The position numbers and the translations under genes were made by a program. Below the pieces are notes generated by a model, which saw only the letters and a program-made list of their open reading frames with translations, was not told the origin of the DNA and made no database searches. Shown here piece by piece: positions 7,615 through 15,694 of a DNA stretch of 64,000 nt (position 1 is the stretch's first letter; each line of letters starts with the position of its first letter). The stretch comes from a virus: positions 17,196 through 81,195 of the IMG/VR virus record IMGVR_UViG_3300008263_000022. One strand, written 5' to 3'.

Positions 7615-9405
7615 TTAGCCTTCGCAAGCCAAACATTCGTTGCCTTGAGCAATAGCGCTCATATCTAATTCTTTAATCACTTCTCTTTCAATTTTTTTGG
7701 CAACTTTGTCTGCTTTACCAATTTTCTCAGAACGACAATAGTATAGAGTTTTCAATCCTTTTTTCCATGCAAGAAAATGACAAGCATGGAGATACTTCAA
7801 ATTAACATCTGGTCTAAAGAACAAATTAAGTGACTGTGCTTGGTCGATATACTGTTGTCTATCAGAAGCCAATTCAATCACCCAACGTTGGTCAATTTCC
7901 ATGGATGTTTTAAATACATCTTTATCATGGTCAGACATCCATTCTAAATGTTGAACAGAACCATCATTAGCAATAATAGATGACCAAACATCATTATACC
8001 AATCTTCTGGTTTATCCTGTGATAGTTTAATAATCAATTCATTCAACCAACGATTCTTGTTTAGATATGCTCCTGATAAGGTGTCTTGTCTGTAAGCATT
8101 AGCACGATATGGCTCAATACTAGGACTGGTGTTGCCCATAATAATAGAGCTTGATGCGTTTGGGGCAATAGCCATAACATGAGAGAACCGTAGACCGGTG
8201 CCAACACAATCAGGAGGAGAGCCACGTTCTGTACCCAATTCGAGATTTGCATTATTTAATCCTTCTCTAATATGTTTAAATATTTTATTGTTTGCAACTT
8301 TGGCCATTACTCCTTCAAAAGCAATGCCATTGCGCTGTAGATAAGCATGGAACCCAAGAGCACCGATGCCAATAGAACGCTCTCGCTCGGCACTAAACTT
8401 TGCACGAGCAATAGCATCAGGAGCATTAGCGATGAAGTAATTGAGGACGTTATCAAGCATTTCGGCAACGTCCTTAAGAAATAATGGTTCAGACTTCCAT
8501 TCATCGTAGTTCTCCAAGTTTAAAGAAGATAAACAACATACAGCTGTTCGCTCTTCATTTGTGGGTAGAATAATTTCAGAGCAAAGATTTGATTGATGAA
8601 TCCTTAAACCTTTGTCTTTGAGAAACTGTGGCATCTCACGATTGCTTGTATCGATATAGTGAATGTATGGTTCACCTGTCATCATACGAAGCTCTAGAAT
8701 TTTCTGCCAAAGTTCTTTTGCAGATACAACCTCTCTTACTTCGCCTGAATGTGGATCTTTTAATTCCCAATCATCTTTTGCTTCAGGATCCAACATACAC
8801 GTTTCGATGATGTGCATGAAGTCATCGGTGATATTAATACCGTGATGTAAATTTAAACAACGAACATTGGGATCGCCTGTCGGCTTTCGCATCTCTAAGA
8901 AAGAGATAATATCTGGATGAGAGATATTGAGATAAGCAGCATAGCTGCCCCTGCGAGTGCGACCTTGCCTGTATGCCAAAGAACTGGCGTCATAGATTTT
9001 GAGGTGAGGCATGACACCAGTAGATTTATCGTCTGCTGAACGAATACCAAAGCCAATACCAACACCACCCCCGAGCATAGAAAGCCAATTAGTTTCTGAT
9101 AGATTATCAACTAGTCCCTCCGCAGTATCTTCAATATAGTTAAGGAAACATGATATAGGCATCCCACGCTTAGAACGACCAAAAGAAAGAATGGGAGTAG
9201 AATAAGACAACCAATGTTTGCTAGAGTAGTTGTATAATCTCTGTGCGTGTTCCGGATTGGAACTAAACGATTTTGATACGAATGCGAATCTATGTTGTGG
9301 TGATTCTTCATCTTCTTTCATGTAACTTTCTTTAAGTCTTTTAATTCCAAGTTCGTCAAATAATTTATCTTTTTCTAAATCTATACTGATGCCTAGGTAT
9401 TCCAT
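7615..9405 (-). CDS. nrdA: Ribonucleotide reductase class I alpha subunit NrdA
   Basis: The 596-aa catalytic subunit is shorter than bacterial NrdA (about 750) because it lacks the N-terminal ATP-cone, as I expect for aquatic T4-like phages. It would therefore lack normal dATP feedback at that site. Active-site cysteines are C86 (ISCFLN), the thiyl cysteine C275 (NLCSEI) and C290/C291; the APNASSSIIMGNTSPSIEP loop binds substrate phosphate. The C-terminal pair in NECLACEG passes reducing equivalents from thioredoxin or glutaredoxin. It makes dNDPs for phage DNA with NrdB. Confidence 0.95.
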   Translation of the reverse strand: MEYLGISIDLEKDKLFDELGIKRLKESYMKEDEESPQHRFAFVSKSFSSNPEHAQRLYNYSSKHWLSYSTPILSFGRSKRGMPISCFLNYIEDTAEGLVDNLSETNWLSMLGGGVGIGFGIRSADDKSTGVMPHLKIYDASSLAYRQGRTRRGSYAAYLNISHPDIISFLEMRKPTGDPNVRCLNLHHGINITDDFMHIIETCMLDPEAKDDWELKDPHSGEVREVVSAKELWQKILELRMMTGEPYIHYIDTSNREMPQFLKDKGLRIHQSNLCSEIILPTNEERTAVCCLSSLNLENYDEWKSEPLFLKDVAEMLDNVLNYFIANAPDAIARAKFSAERERSIGIGALGFHAYLQRNGIAFEGVMAKVANNKIFKHIREGLNNANLELGTERGSPPDCVGTGLRFSHVMAIAPNASSSIIMGNTSPSIEPYRANAYRQDTLSGAYLNKNRWLNELIIKLSQDKPEDWYNDVWSSIIANDGSVQHLEWMSDHDKDVFKTSMEIDQRWVIELASDRQQYIDQAQSLNLFFRPDVNLKYLHACHFLAWKKGLKTLYYCRSEKIGKADKVAKKIEREVIKELDMSAIAQGNECLACEG

Positions 9406-9422
9406 GTATTCGCCTTACCTTA

Positions 9423-10067
9423 TTATTGTGTTATAAATTCTTTAATCATGGGAAAAATCGGTTCAATTGCATCAGCACAAGCCAAAGCGATTTCACGATG
9501 TTCTTTTTGTGTTTCCTTTCCGCTTCGTAGTTGTATATAGTGAACCCAAGACCGCATAGTTCCATTCATATACAACTTTGAAACGGTAATACCTTCAGGC
9601 AATACAGATCGGGCCTGTTCTTTTGCAATACCATGTTCAATAGCCCAACGATATGCTCTTTCTGCTGCTACTATAACATAATCTTGTTGTGTTTCCCAAT
9701 TCAACTTCAAACCAATGTTATCTGTTTCAATACTATTCTGCCGATTTTTTTCGTCTTGTAATCTGGCTTCTTTAAATTCAAAGCCTAAATCTGCTACTGC
9801 ATATCTTTGAGAAAACTCTTGGAATGAAAAGGAACGATGTCGTAGTATTTGTCTTGCTATATCTCTTGTAGTTTCAATTTCTAAACAAACATTCACCATT
9901 TCAAGTGGTGACCAGTGTTGATGCTTAATCAAATAACGGACTAACTTTTCAGCGGTGTCGTTATTATCTTGATTTGATGGGTTTGAAACTCTAGCGGCAT
10001 ATGCTACTTGCTCTAATAAGTTTTTACCATCTGTTCCTTGTGTGTATGATATTAATTTTACATTCAT
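9423..10067 (-). CDS. thyX: Flavin-dependent thymidylate synthase ThyX
   Basis: The protein is 214 aa from ATG 10067, which overlaps the primase stop as TAATG; an in-frame upstream Met lies inside the primase gene. The ThyX signature RHRxxxxxxxSxR is present as RHRSFSFQEFSQR (about 76-88), and ends with SGKETQKEHREIA. ThyX methylates dUMP to dTMP using FAD, NADPH and methylenetetrahydrofolate. It replaces the Td enzyme of classical T4 and sits just upstream of nrdA. Confidence 0.95.
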   Translation of the reverse strand: MNVKLISYTQGTDGKNLLEQVAYAARVSNPSNQDNNDTAEKLVRYLIKHQHWSPLEMVNVCLEIETTRDIARQILRHRSFSFQEFSQRYAVADLGFEFKEARLQDEKNRQNSIETDNIGLKLNWETQQDYVIVAAERAYRWAIEHGIAKEQARSVLPEGITVSKLYMNGTMRSWVHYIQLRSGKETQKEHREIALACADAIEPIFPMIKEFITQ

Positions 10068-11080
10068 TATGTTTTTTTCCAACTCACGAATTCCATCTTT
10101 GCTCTAAGATTTACAAAGGTATTTTTACTTATAATATCTTGGATTTCATCTGGCGAAAAACCAGATAACACCATATCATTAATATCCTTTTCTTCAATCA
10201 TTTCAGGCCATATAACAACATTAAAATGGTTATCTATGGCGTGTTCCATCTTAAAAACAATTTCTTTGTTACGTGGCTCATTGTCGAACACCAAAACCAC
10301 CTTGGACTTGTCCAATACATCGGTAATCGATTCCAAATTAGAGTCTGCTGTTGCCACTGCATTCTCTAAAAACATTGAATCAATAGGCCCCTCAAGTACA
10401 TATATTAATTCTTCTTCATTGATTTTGTCAAGCCCAAATACTTTTTTATTATCATCGTGTAGCTTTAAAGTTATGTATCTTAGCTTGGATTCTCCTAGCG
10501 CTCTCCCCTGTATTGCGACAAGGTTCTTTTCTTTGTCGTAGAACGGAATAACGAGGCGTTGGTCGTTTTTGTGAAGTCCCTCTTTTTCAATCCCGAGATT
10601 TTGTATGAAGGCTGCGAAATCTTCCGCAAAGTATAATTGCGAATAAAAGGTCTCTGGAATCCTTCTTTGATGAACATAGTTCTTAGCAAAATGTGCTTCT
10701 GGTAACGATTCGATTGATGGAAGTTCCAAGGCTTTCTTAAACTTTGGTGCCTCTTGTTTATACTCATCAAAATCCGGCTTGGGGTAGTTGTTGTTTCCGG
10801 TTTCTCCATTTTTATATCTTTCTAACTGATACTCTTTGAGAAGTGTATCGTCCACCTGTTTTAAAAAATTATAAAAAGTAGTTGATACACCACAATTATG
10901 ACACATATAAAAGTAATCATTTTTTTTGCGATAAACATAACCACGAGATTTTAATTTATTCTTTTGTGAGTCGCCACAAAGCGGACACCTGAAATTATAA
11001 AGGTCATCCTTCTTCTTGGCAAACCTTTGTAATTTAGGCGATACTTGTAACAGGAAGCTCCTGTCAATAAAAACACTCAT
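10067..11080 (-). CDS. 61: DNA primase, T4 gp61 type
   Basis: The 337-aa protein has an N-terminal zinc-binding domain with C32, C35, C60 and C63 (CPLC...CHNC). A TOPRIM domain follows, with YVLEGPIDSMF and ADSNLES in the second half, and VLVFDNEPRNKE as the acidic strand. It makes RNA pentamers for lagging-strand synthesis and works with gp41 helicase. The stop overlaps the ThyX start. No missing residues are evident. Confidence 0.92.
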   Translation of the reverse strand: MSVFIDRSFLLQVSPKLQRFAKKKDDLYNFRCPLCGDSQKNKLKSRGYVYRKKNDYFYMCHNCGVSTTFYNFLKQVDDTLLKEYQLERYKNGETGNNNYPKPDFDEYKQEAPKFKKALELPSIESLPEAHFAKNYVHQRRIPETFYSQLYFAEDFAAFIQNLGIEKEGLHKNDQRLVIPFYDKEKNLVAIQGRALGESKLRYITLKLHDDNKKVFGLDKINEEELIYVLEGPIDSMFLENAVATADSNLESITDVLDKSKVVLVFDNEPRNKEIVFKMEHAIDNHFNVVIWPEMIEEKDINDMVLSGFSPDEIQDIISKNTFVNLRAKMEFVSWKKT

Positions 11081-11097
11081 AATATAAAACCAATCAA

Positions 11098-11520
11098 TTA
11101 TTTAATAAACTTGCTTATTGTATCAGGATTAACGTGAGATATCAACCACGAGATAGCAATAATACCACCGGCAACCATCCACTTCCATTTCAGTAAATTA
11201 TCTAGAGCATCTTTTTCTTGTTTGTTATGATCATTCATATCTTTACGGAGAGATTTGAATTCATCCATAATTTCTTTATTTGAGGTTTCCATTTTATACA
11301 AAACGGTATCAATTCGCTGATGTATTTCTTTGATATCGGCATCTGTTTCTAGTCTGCGATTGTCCATGTCGGTATATACCTTTGCGATATGGCGGTCGTG
11401 TTGGTCCACCAGTTTTTCTATAACTTGGTCCATTTTATTACAAAGTGCAGATAAAGTCAATACTTGTGTTTTTAAAACACCAATGTCGACCTTGATATCG
11501 GTATCGTCAAACTCTGCCAT
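11098..11520 (-). CDS. Coiled-coil protein with C-terminal membrane anchor, 140 aa
   Basis: About 105 residues of charged heptad-like helix (DMDNRRLETDADIKEIHQRI and following) precede one hydrophobic segment, WMVAGGIIAISWLI, near residues 114-128. The topology would be a cytoplasmic coiled coil anchored in the inner membrane. It stands next to four small membrane or exported genes and the endolysin, so a holin-accessory or membrane-tether role is possible. No family can be named. Confidence 0.65.
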   Translation of the reverse strand: MAEFDDTDIKVDIGVLKTQVLTLSALCNKMDQVIEKLVDQHDRHIAKVYTDMDNRRLETDADIKEIHQRIDTVLYKMETSNKEIMDEFKSLRKDMNDHNKQEKDALDNLLKWKWMVAGGIIAISWLISHVNPDTISKFIK

Positions 11521-11712
11521 TTATTTTTTCTCTGGTACCTTTGTGCCATCCAATTTTTTATGCACTTTAATTTCTTTGCAAACTTCTTTTTCTTTACCAG
11601 TTTTTTGGTCTTTTTGCATTACACAGGCTTTCTTTGTTTCTGCTGCATAAGCAACTTGATAACCAACAAAAGACCAGACCACGAGATTGAGTGCAATTAA
11701 AAACTTTTTCAT
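11521..11712 (-). CDS. Small exported protein, 63 aa
   Basis: An N-terminal signal sequence (MKKFLIALNLVVWSFVGYQV) with a likely cleavage after AYA is followed by about 40 Lys-rich residues with two cysteines that could pair in the periplasm. The predicted mature product is very small and basic. It lies between the holin-like gene and the coiled-coil gene in the lysis cassette. Function is unknown. Confidence 0.6.
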   Translation of the reverse strand: MKKFLIALNLVVWSFVGYQVAYAAETKKACVMQKDQKTGKEKEVCKEIKVHKKLDGTKVPEKK

Positions 11713-11933
11713 TTTTGTTCTTCCTTTTTAGCAAATTTTTCTGAGGCGGTAAAGCCTAATCCTGCAATTACCAAATATATCATCGAATCAAATAGTGATG
11801 GAGTTACTTTATATCCATATATGTCAGCAACAAGTGCAAAGCCACATACTAGAAATGCCAAAAATGTTATAACTCTTTTGCTACTGACTGAACTATTTTG
11901 TCCATCGGATAGCATGCTGTTCAACCAATTCAT
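11709..11933 (-). CDS. Holin-like protein with two membrane segments, 74 aa
   Basis: The start at 11933 is chosen because ATG follows the upstream stop by one base; the longer frame has no ribosome binding site. Two hydrophobic helices, VITFLAFLVCGFALVADIY (about 19-38) and SMIYLVIAGLGFTA (about 48-62), are joined by a short polar loop, and a charged tail KFAKKEEQK follows. Size and topology fit a class II holin, which would release the endolysin encoded 0.7 kb away. This is by topology only, and competing candidates exist at 13306-13419 and 11935-12411. Confidence 0.5.
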   Translation of the reverse strand: MNWLNSMLSDGQNSSVSSKRVITFLAFLVCGFALVADIYGYKVTPSLFDSMIYLVIAGLGFTASEKFAKKEEQK

Positions 11934-11934
11934 T

Positions 11935-12411
11935 TTATAACTCCGGCTGAGGTGGTTGAACTGGTGCAGCTTTGCCACCAAATCCTGTTACAACTGCTGG
12001 TGCAAATGGAGATGGTGCAGGTGCCGATGCAAAAGTAGGTGTTGTTGCACCAAAACTTGGTGTAGATGGTGTTGTTGGTGCAGGCGATACTGTTGTTGTT
12101 CTATTGGCCAACTCCAATGCTCTCTTTTGTGCATCTTTATCACCACCAGCCAACATAATGCCAGACAATGTACCTGTTAAAAATGTGGCGATAGGTATAA
12201 TCAATTCAAAGAACTTTTGATCAATTGGTGAAATAGCATTGAGTGGTTGTGTAACAAAAATTAGTGAGTATAACACCACAAACACAATACCAAACAATGT
12301 AAGTGATAAACAGATACCAATAAAAAACTTCAAGCGAGCCATTAACTGCTCTTCGGTATACATGAAACTATCAGGTTGTTTTTCTTCTTTATTAAAAATA
12401 TTTAAATTCAT
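11935..12411 (-). CDS. Membrane protein with Ala/Pro/Thr-rich tail, 158 aa
   Basis: It starts at 12411 in an ATGA overlap with the preceding stop. Two membrane helices, IGICLSLTLFGIVFVVLYSL and FELIIPIATFLTGTLSGIML, occupy about residues 33-98. A low-complexity C-terminus of about 55 residues rich in Pro, Ala and Thr follows. Topology would place both termini on the same side. It is inside the lysis cassette and may be a holin or holin partner. No family is recognised. Confidence 0.6.
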   Translation of the reverse strand: MNLNIFNKEEKQPDSFMYTEEQLMARLKFFIGICLSLTLFGIVFVVLYSLIFVTQPLNAISPIDQKFFELIIPIATFLTGTLSGIMLAGGDKDAQKRALELANRTTTVSPAPTTPSTPSFGATTPTFASAPAPSPFAPAVVTGFGGKAAPVQPPQPEL

Positions 12412-12680
12412 TTGCAATTCGCTCCTGTTACTGGTACGGTCGGTGTATTTTGTGCAAGAGGTTTATTACCTCCTGGTCCCAATCGTGGGTCATTTTGACC
12501 TTTGAATATGTGTTCTGGACAAGTTCTTGTTACGTCACAATATGGTAGTTTGCATATATCTTTATCCCAATTCGATGGGTCTTGGCAAGGATAACGAAAA
12601 CGGTCGCCACTAAAATAAGCCAATGTCAATGGTAATAATAATATGAACAATATCCATTTCATTAACTTTTTATCATTCAT
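12408..12680 (-). CDS. Cys-containing membrane-anchored or exported protein, 90 aa
   Basis: An N-terminal hydrophobic helix (WILFILLLPLTLAYF) is followed by a cysteine-rich region with YPCQDPSNWDKDICKLPYCD and CPEH, then a Pro/Asn-rich tail. Similar YPCQDPxNW proteins occur, to my knowledge, next to lysis genes in aquatic T4-like phages. The cysteines would lie in the periplasm and may form disulfides. The start shares a base with the endolysin stop (TAATG type), so it is co-translated with it. Confidence 0.6.
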   Translation of the reverse strand: MNDKKLMKWILFILLLPLTLAYFSGDRFRYPCQDPSNWDKDICKLPYCDVTRTCPEHIFKGQNDPRLGPGGNKPLAQNTPTVPVTGANCK

Positions 12681-13306
12681 TAATGAACTCCTAATACATG
12701 AAGTGCGTGTTCATAATGTTTAATTCTATCTTCAAGTCCAATGGTACCACCATTGATACGCTTTGTTAATGTGAGTATGTCGCCTTTGTCCGCCCATTGG
12801 TTTAGATTGTTTGTTTCCCAAAACCAGCAAGCAGATTGAGCTGCACCTTCAAATGTTTGTAGATATTCAGATGCTTGTTCAACAGGTATTTCAATTGAGG
12901 CAGCAAACCAAGAATAGTTTTCTTTACCTGTCAATTGAATTAAACCACGACCACAATAACGAAAACCATCACCAGATGCCTCATCGCCATTACCCATGCG
13001 ATTAGCATAGATACGATTTGCAATTGCTTCTTGTTTATTTGGTTTGTTTGCATACTCATTCGCCAGTTCATCTGTTGGAAAATACTTAGCAAATAGTTTG
13101 CGTAGTGTTGCAGCTTTGTAATTTAGATTCTCTTTGAGAAATACAAAATTACCAGATTCGTGAGCGCATTGTGCTATAAAGGCTGCAATACGTTGTGGTG
13201 TATCAATGCCATAGTCAGGCAACAATTGTGCCAATGCACCGTGCCATTGGCCAATGTATGGATTCTTTGGCAGTAATTGCTTGAGTTGTTCTAGTGTTAA
13301 ATCCAT
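12680..13306 (-). CDS. Endolysin, glycoside hydrolase family 19 type
   Basis: The 208-aa protein has the GH19/lysozyme-like core: catalytic Glu in AHESGNF (H49, E50), and RYCGRGLIQLTGKENY with a second Glu. It has a C-terminal KRINGG segment characteristic of chitinase-type lysins. There is no signal peptide, so it needs a holin. It cleaves peptidoglycan glycan strands at the end of infection. ATG at 13306 overlaps the stop of the 37-aa membrane gene as TAATG. Confidence 0.88.
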   Translation of the reverse strand: MDLTLEQLKQLLPKNPYIGQWHGALAQLLPDYGIDTPQRIAAFIAQCAHESGNFVFLKENLNYKAATLRKLFAKYFPTDELANEYANKPNKQEAIANRIYANRMGNGDEASGDGFRYCGRGLIQLTGKENYSWFAASIEIPVEQASEYLQTFEGAAQSACWFWETNNLNQWADKGDILTLTKRINGGTIGLEDRIKHYEHALHVLGVH

Positions 13307-13419
13307 TATTTTTTAAACATCCCTAAAACTTTAGCTTTGATTGCTTTAGCCCAAAAAGGTTCTGGAAAATGCCAGCCTACAAATGCTCCTACTGCGATCC
13401 AAAATAGTGTATCTAACAT
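13306..13419 (-). CDS. Single-span membrane protein, 37 aa, holin candidate
   Basis: A very short gene with an AGGAG ribosome binding site before ATG 13419, whose stop overlaps the endolysin start. It encodes one membrane helix (LFWIAVGAFVGWHF) and a basic tail (AKAIKAKVLGMFKK). Tight translational coupling to the endolysin suggests a pinholin or holin partner; the size is at the lower limit for such proteins. Confidence 0.6.
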   Translation of the reverse strand: MLDTLFWIAVGAFVGWHFPEPFWAKAIKAKVLGMFKK

Positions 13420-13428
13420 ATTTTTCTC

Positions 13429-13635
13429 CTATGCCATTAAAGAAGCCGCACTAATAGCAGCGTTGATGATTACATTTAATTGCTCTTTCAATGCCAATCC
13501 TTCAGCATCGTCAGCAATACCTTCCATAATATTAATACCTTTTAACAATTCTACATATTCTTCTTTACTGATTTGGCCTTGTTCTAGAGCCTTATTATAC
13601 TCAATGATGTAGCTATTTAATAATTCTGGTGTCAT
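13429..13635 (-). CDS. Hypothetical protein, 68 aa
   Basis: Helical protein beginning MTPELLNSYIIEYNKALEQG and ending in an Ala/Ile-rich, mildly hydrophobic helix (VIINAAISAASLMA). It could associate with the membrane but lacks a full transmembrane segment. It overlaps the lipoprotein gene upstream by 4 bases. No family is recognised. Confidence 0.6.
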   Translation of the reverse strand: MTPELLNSYIIEYNKALEQGQISKEEYVELLKGINIMEGIADDAEGLALKEQLNVIINAAISAASLMA

Positions 13636-14036
13636 CTTGGTTTGCTCCCTAAAACATGTTGAATGGTATCTGCTGAATTAATTACTTGCTGTAACTTTGT
13701 TTTACAGAAAATTGGTGAAATCTTTTCTGCTTTGTTAAAATAATCTCTTGTGTCTTTTGTTAATGTCAATAACTTGGTTGACATATTATTTGCATCTTTG
13801 TTTCTTGGTATGTGCATCGTAAAGTTTTTGAACTCTAACGATTTAATATACAATTCATTTACCTGTGTAACAACTAACAGATGGTTGCCACAGTTTTCTT
13901 CCGCTATCTGTGCCTTTGTTTTAATTTCATTCACTAAAGCGTATTCGGTCGTATCATATTTGGCCATAAAATAGGCATCAAACAAGGCACAACCAGACAA
14001 ACTAAACGCAAATAGAACTATAAGTATTCTTTTCAT
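13632..14036 (-). CDS. Putative lipoprotein, 134 aa
   Basis: The N-terminus MKRILIVLFAFSLSGCALF contains a clear lipobox LSGC, so it should be lipidated at Cys16 and anchored to a membrane. The mature part is a helical, soluble domain with two further cysteines. It lies between two exported proteins in the lysis and envelope region. Roles such as superinfection exclusion or lysis control are possible but not shown. Confidence 0.65.
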   Translation of the reverse strand: MKRILIVLFAFSLSGCALFDAYFMAKYDTTEYALVNEIKTKAQIAEENCGNHLLVVTQVNELYIKSLEFKNFTMHIPRNKDANNMSTKLLTLTKDTRDYFNKAEKISPIFCKTKLQQVINSADTIQHVLGSKPR

Positions 14037-14389
14037 AATTTCTTTTTATTTTCTTTCTCACGAAATTTATTATATTCTTTTAGTGCTTCTGCTGGCATGG
14101 GTTCAAAACTAACACCTACCGCCAATATACAATACTTTTGTTCTTCTACTTTTTCCGCAACCGTAAACGATCCTGTTTTTTGATTTACAAAAATTACAAG
14201 TGGGTTAAAAATTGGAACACCTAGCACAGGAGAATTCAATGCACGAATAAACGGAACTTCATCAAACTCACCTAAAAGCTTGTATATGTTTTCTTTGTTC
14301 ACACAAGAGACCGTGCGAGATTCATTTATTACCTCTTGAGCAAATACAAGATTGGGTATCATACACAAAAGAATTAACAGCTTTTTCAT
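14033..14389 (-). CDS. Exported hypothetical protein, 118 aa
   Basis: Signal peptide MKKLLILLCMIPNLVFA with cleavage after VFA is followed by a beta-rich domain with cysteines in VSCVNK and QKYCILAVG that could pair. The C-terminus is Lys-rich. Overlaps of 4 bases or less on both sides put it in the same message as the secreted nuclease. No family is recognised. Confidence 0.6.
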   Translation of the reverse strand: MKKLLILLCMIPNLVFAQEVINESRTVSCVNKENIYKLLGEFDEVPFIRALNSPVLGVPIFNPLVIFVNQKTGSFTVAEKVEEQKYCILAVGVSFEPMPAEALKEYNKFREKENKKKL

Positions 14390-14823
14390 TAGTTACACCA
14401 TGATTGCTTTGCATCGCCAAAATACTCACGAGCAAAACCATTTTTAATTAAACCTGTGCGTAGTGATTGACCATCTAAAATGATATCACCCAAGACACGG
14501 CCACCAAATTTATCCCAGCCATACAACACAACTTGACGCTTGGTAGATTTGTTGACGGCGGCTTTTGTAAATTCACTAGCGGCTTTACCTCGTGCATCTT
14601 CGGAAGGACATTGAGCTCTATGTCCTTTTTCGGGAGTATCCACGCCGAATATTCGCACGGCAAGTTCTGGCTTAAGTGGTGCCGGTAAAAAGGGAGCCGC
14701 TATGACCACAGTATCGCCATCACTTACACGGACAATCTGAGCATTATAGGTTACACCTTGCGGAGTTTTTTGTGCCATTGCCATCATAGGCACGGCAAGT
14801 AATACTAGTAATAGTTTTTTCAT
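14389..14823 (-). CDS. Secreted thermonuclease-like (SNase) protein
   Basis: Signal peptide MKKLLLVLLAVPMMAMA precedes a staphylococcal-nuclease OB-fold domain: VSDGDTVVI, VRIFGVDTPEKG and KFGGRVLGDIILDG, with the calcium-binding Asp and catalytic Arg positions in the expected order. Length 144 aa is typical for a single SNase domain. It would cut DNA or RNA outside the cytoplasm. Its position beside lysis genes suggests it acts in the periplasm on incoming or released DNA; this is inference. Confidence 0.85.
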   Translation of the reverse strand: MKKLLLVLLAVPMMAMAQKTPQGVTYNAQIVRVSDGDTVVIAAPFLPAPLKPELAVRIFGVDTPEKGHRAQCPSEDARGKAASEFTKAAVNKSTKRQVVLYGWDKFGGRVLGDIILDGQSLRTGLIKNGFAREYFGDAKQSWCN

Positions 14824-15113
14824 TTTACACTTTCAAATATTTGTTTCTGTTGTTTATACCATAATTGCCATGCATTGTATCTATCTTGTAGTTCATAATA
14901 CAATCCATAATTCTCATTAGCATTTTGTAACAAATCGGCTAATGTTTTTTTATTCTCATTTAGAGGCTTTAGAACCGGAACGGGCTCCATTAGCACTTGA
15001 GGAGCTTCTGGAAACTTTTGGCTCAACGGCACGGTTGTAGAGCACCCAAGCATCATCAGACAACTTACACTCAGCGTTAATAGCTTCCCTTTTTGCTTCA
15101 ATATCTTTAGCAT
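14820..15113 (-). CDS. Outer-membrane spanin-like lipoprotein (Rz1 type), 97 aa
   Basis: The N-terminus has a signal with lipobox MMLGCSTT, so Cys24 would be lipidated. A Pro-rich stretch (FPEAPQVLMEPVPVLKP) and a helical C-terminus follow. Overlap with the coiled-coil gene at 14956-15213 in another frame is the classical Rz/Rz1 arrangement. The pair would fuse inner and outer membranes at lysis in a Gram-negative host. Confidence 0.65.
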   Translation of the reverse strand: MLKILKQKGKLLTLSVSCLMMLGCSTTVPLSQKFPEAPQVLMEPVPVLKPLNENKKTLADLLQNANENYGLYYELQDRYNAWQLWYKQQKQIFESVK

Positions 15114-15213
15114 TCTTATTCACCTTCTCTTTAATCAACTCTTTATTCTTGCTAACTTCAGCTGCCAACTTCTCATTGGCTTTGGCAGATTTATGAATGA
15201 CAAAAACCACATT
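14956..15213 (-). CDS. Inner-membrane spanin-like (Rz type) protein, N-terminal anchor apparently damaged
   Basis: The frame encodes a periplasmic-style coiled coil (SAKANEKLAAEVSKNKELIK and following). The o-spanin gene overlaps its 3' part in another frame, as in Rz/Rz1. An i-spanin should begin with a membrane anchor, but only about VVFVIH is left. An ATG at 15213, just after the upstream stop, opens MWFLS in the other frame and terminates soon after. The coiled-coil frame is -1 to that ATG, so loss of 3n+1 bases within the anchor would explain it. As read, only a GTG start at 15210 is available. Confidence 0.5.
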   Translation of the reverse strand, partial: NVVFVIHKSAKANEKLAAEVSKNKELIKEKVNKNAKDIEAKREAINAECKLSDDAWVLYNRAVEPKVSRSSSSANGARSGSKASK

Positions 15214-15214
15214 T

Positions 15215-15694
15215 TTAAGCCTTAGGCTGTTTTCTCCGAATCGACATTAAGATTGGAGTTTTTTTCTTTTTTAAATTGACACCAGGTTCACCATCTTTAC
15301 CCACACCGATGCCTGCGATTGCACCACCACCCACAACATTAGCAATTCCATCTTCATTGACAGATTCCTCAGGTACACAATTTGGTACCATGCGATTACC
15401 TTTTTTCTTTAATCCAACAGCTTTATATCCTGTCCAACAAGCTTCAGTTCTCACATTGATTGGTGCGCCACGGCGTTCTGGATTAGGATCTTCTCTACGT
15501 TTTCTTTGAGCTGCAGAAGCACGAGCTTCTTTACCAATTGCATGAGCTTTGGCTTGAGGTAAACACTTTGGTTTGCCTTCACCTGGTTCTCTTGCACAAT
15601 CACCTTTAATATTACCCTTGGTGTCCATTCGAACCCATTTTTGTTTAAACCATTTACGTAAATCTTCACCCAGGTGTTGTTTAAAGCTTTTCAT
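15215..15694 (-). CDS. Basic Cys-containing virion-region protein, 159 aa
   Basis: Start at 15694 (MKSFKQHLGEDLRKWF) is chosen because it overlaps the stop of the next gene by one base. The sequence WVRMDTKGNIKGDCAREPGE and KPKCLPQAKAHAIGK is Lys/Arg-rich, with RREDPNPERRG downstream; similar proteins accompany DUF6321-type genes in aquatic T4-like phages. The MKSFKQ/MKTFKQ opening is shared with its upstream neighbour and echoes the other head-region proteins nearby. Internal head or DNA-binding roles are guesses. Confidence 0.6.
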   Translation of the reverse strand: MKSFKQHLGEDLRKWFKQKWVRMDTKGNIKGDCAREPGEGKPKCLPQAKAHAIGKEARASAAQRKRREDPNPERRGAPINVRTEACWTGYKAVGLKKKGNRMVPNCVPEESVNEDGIANVVGGGAIAGIGVGKDGEPGVNLKKKKTPILMSIRRKQPKA

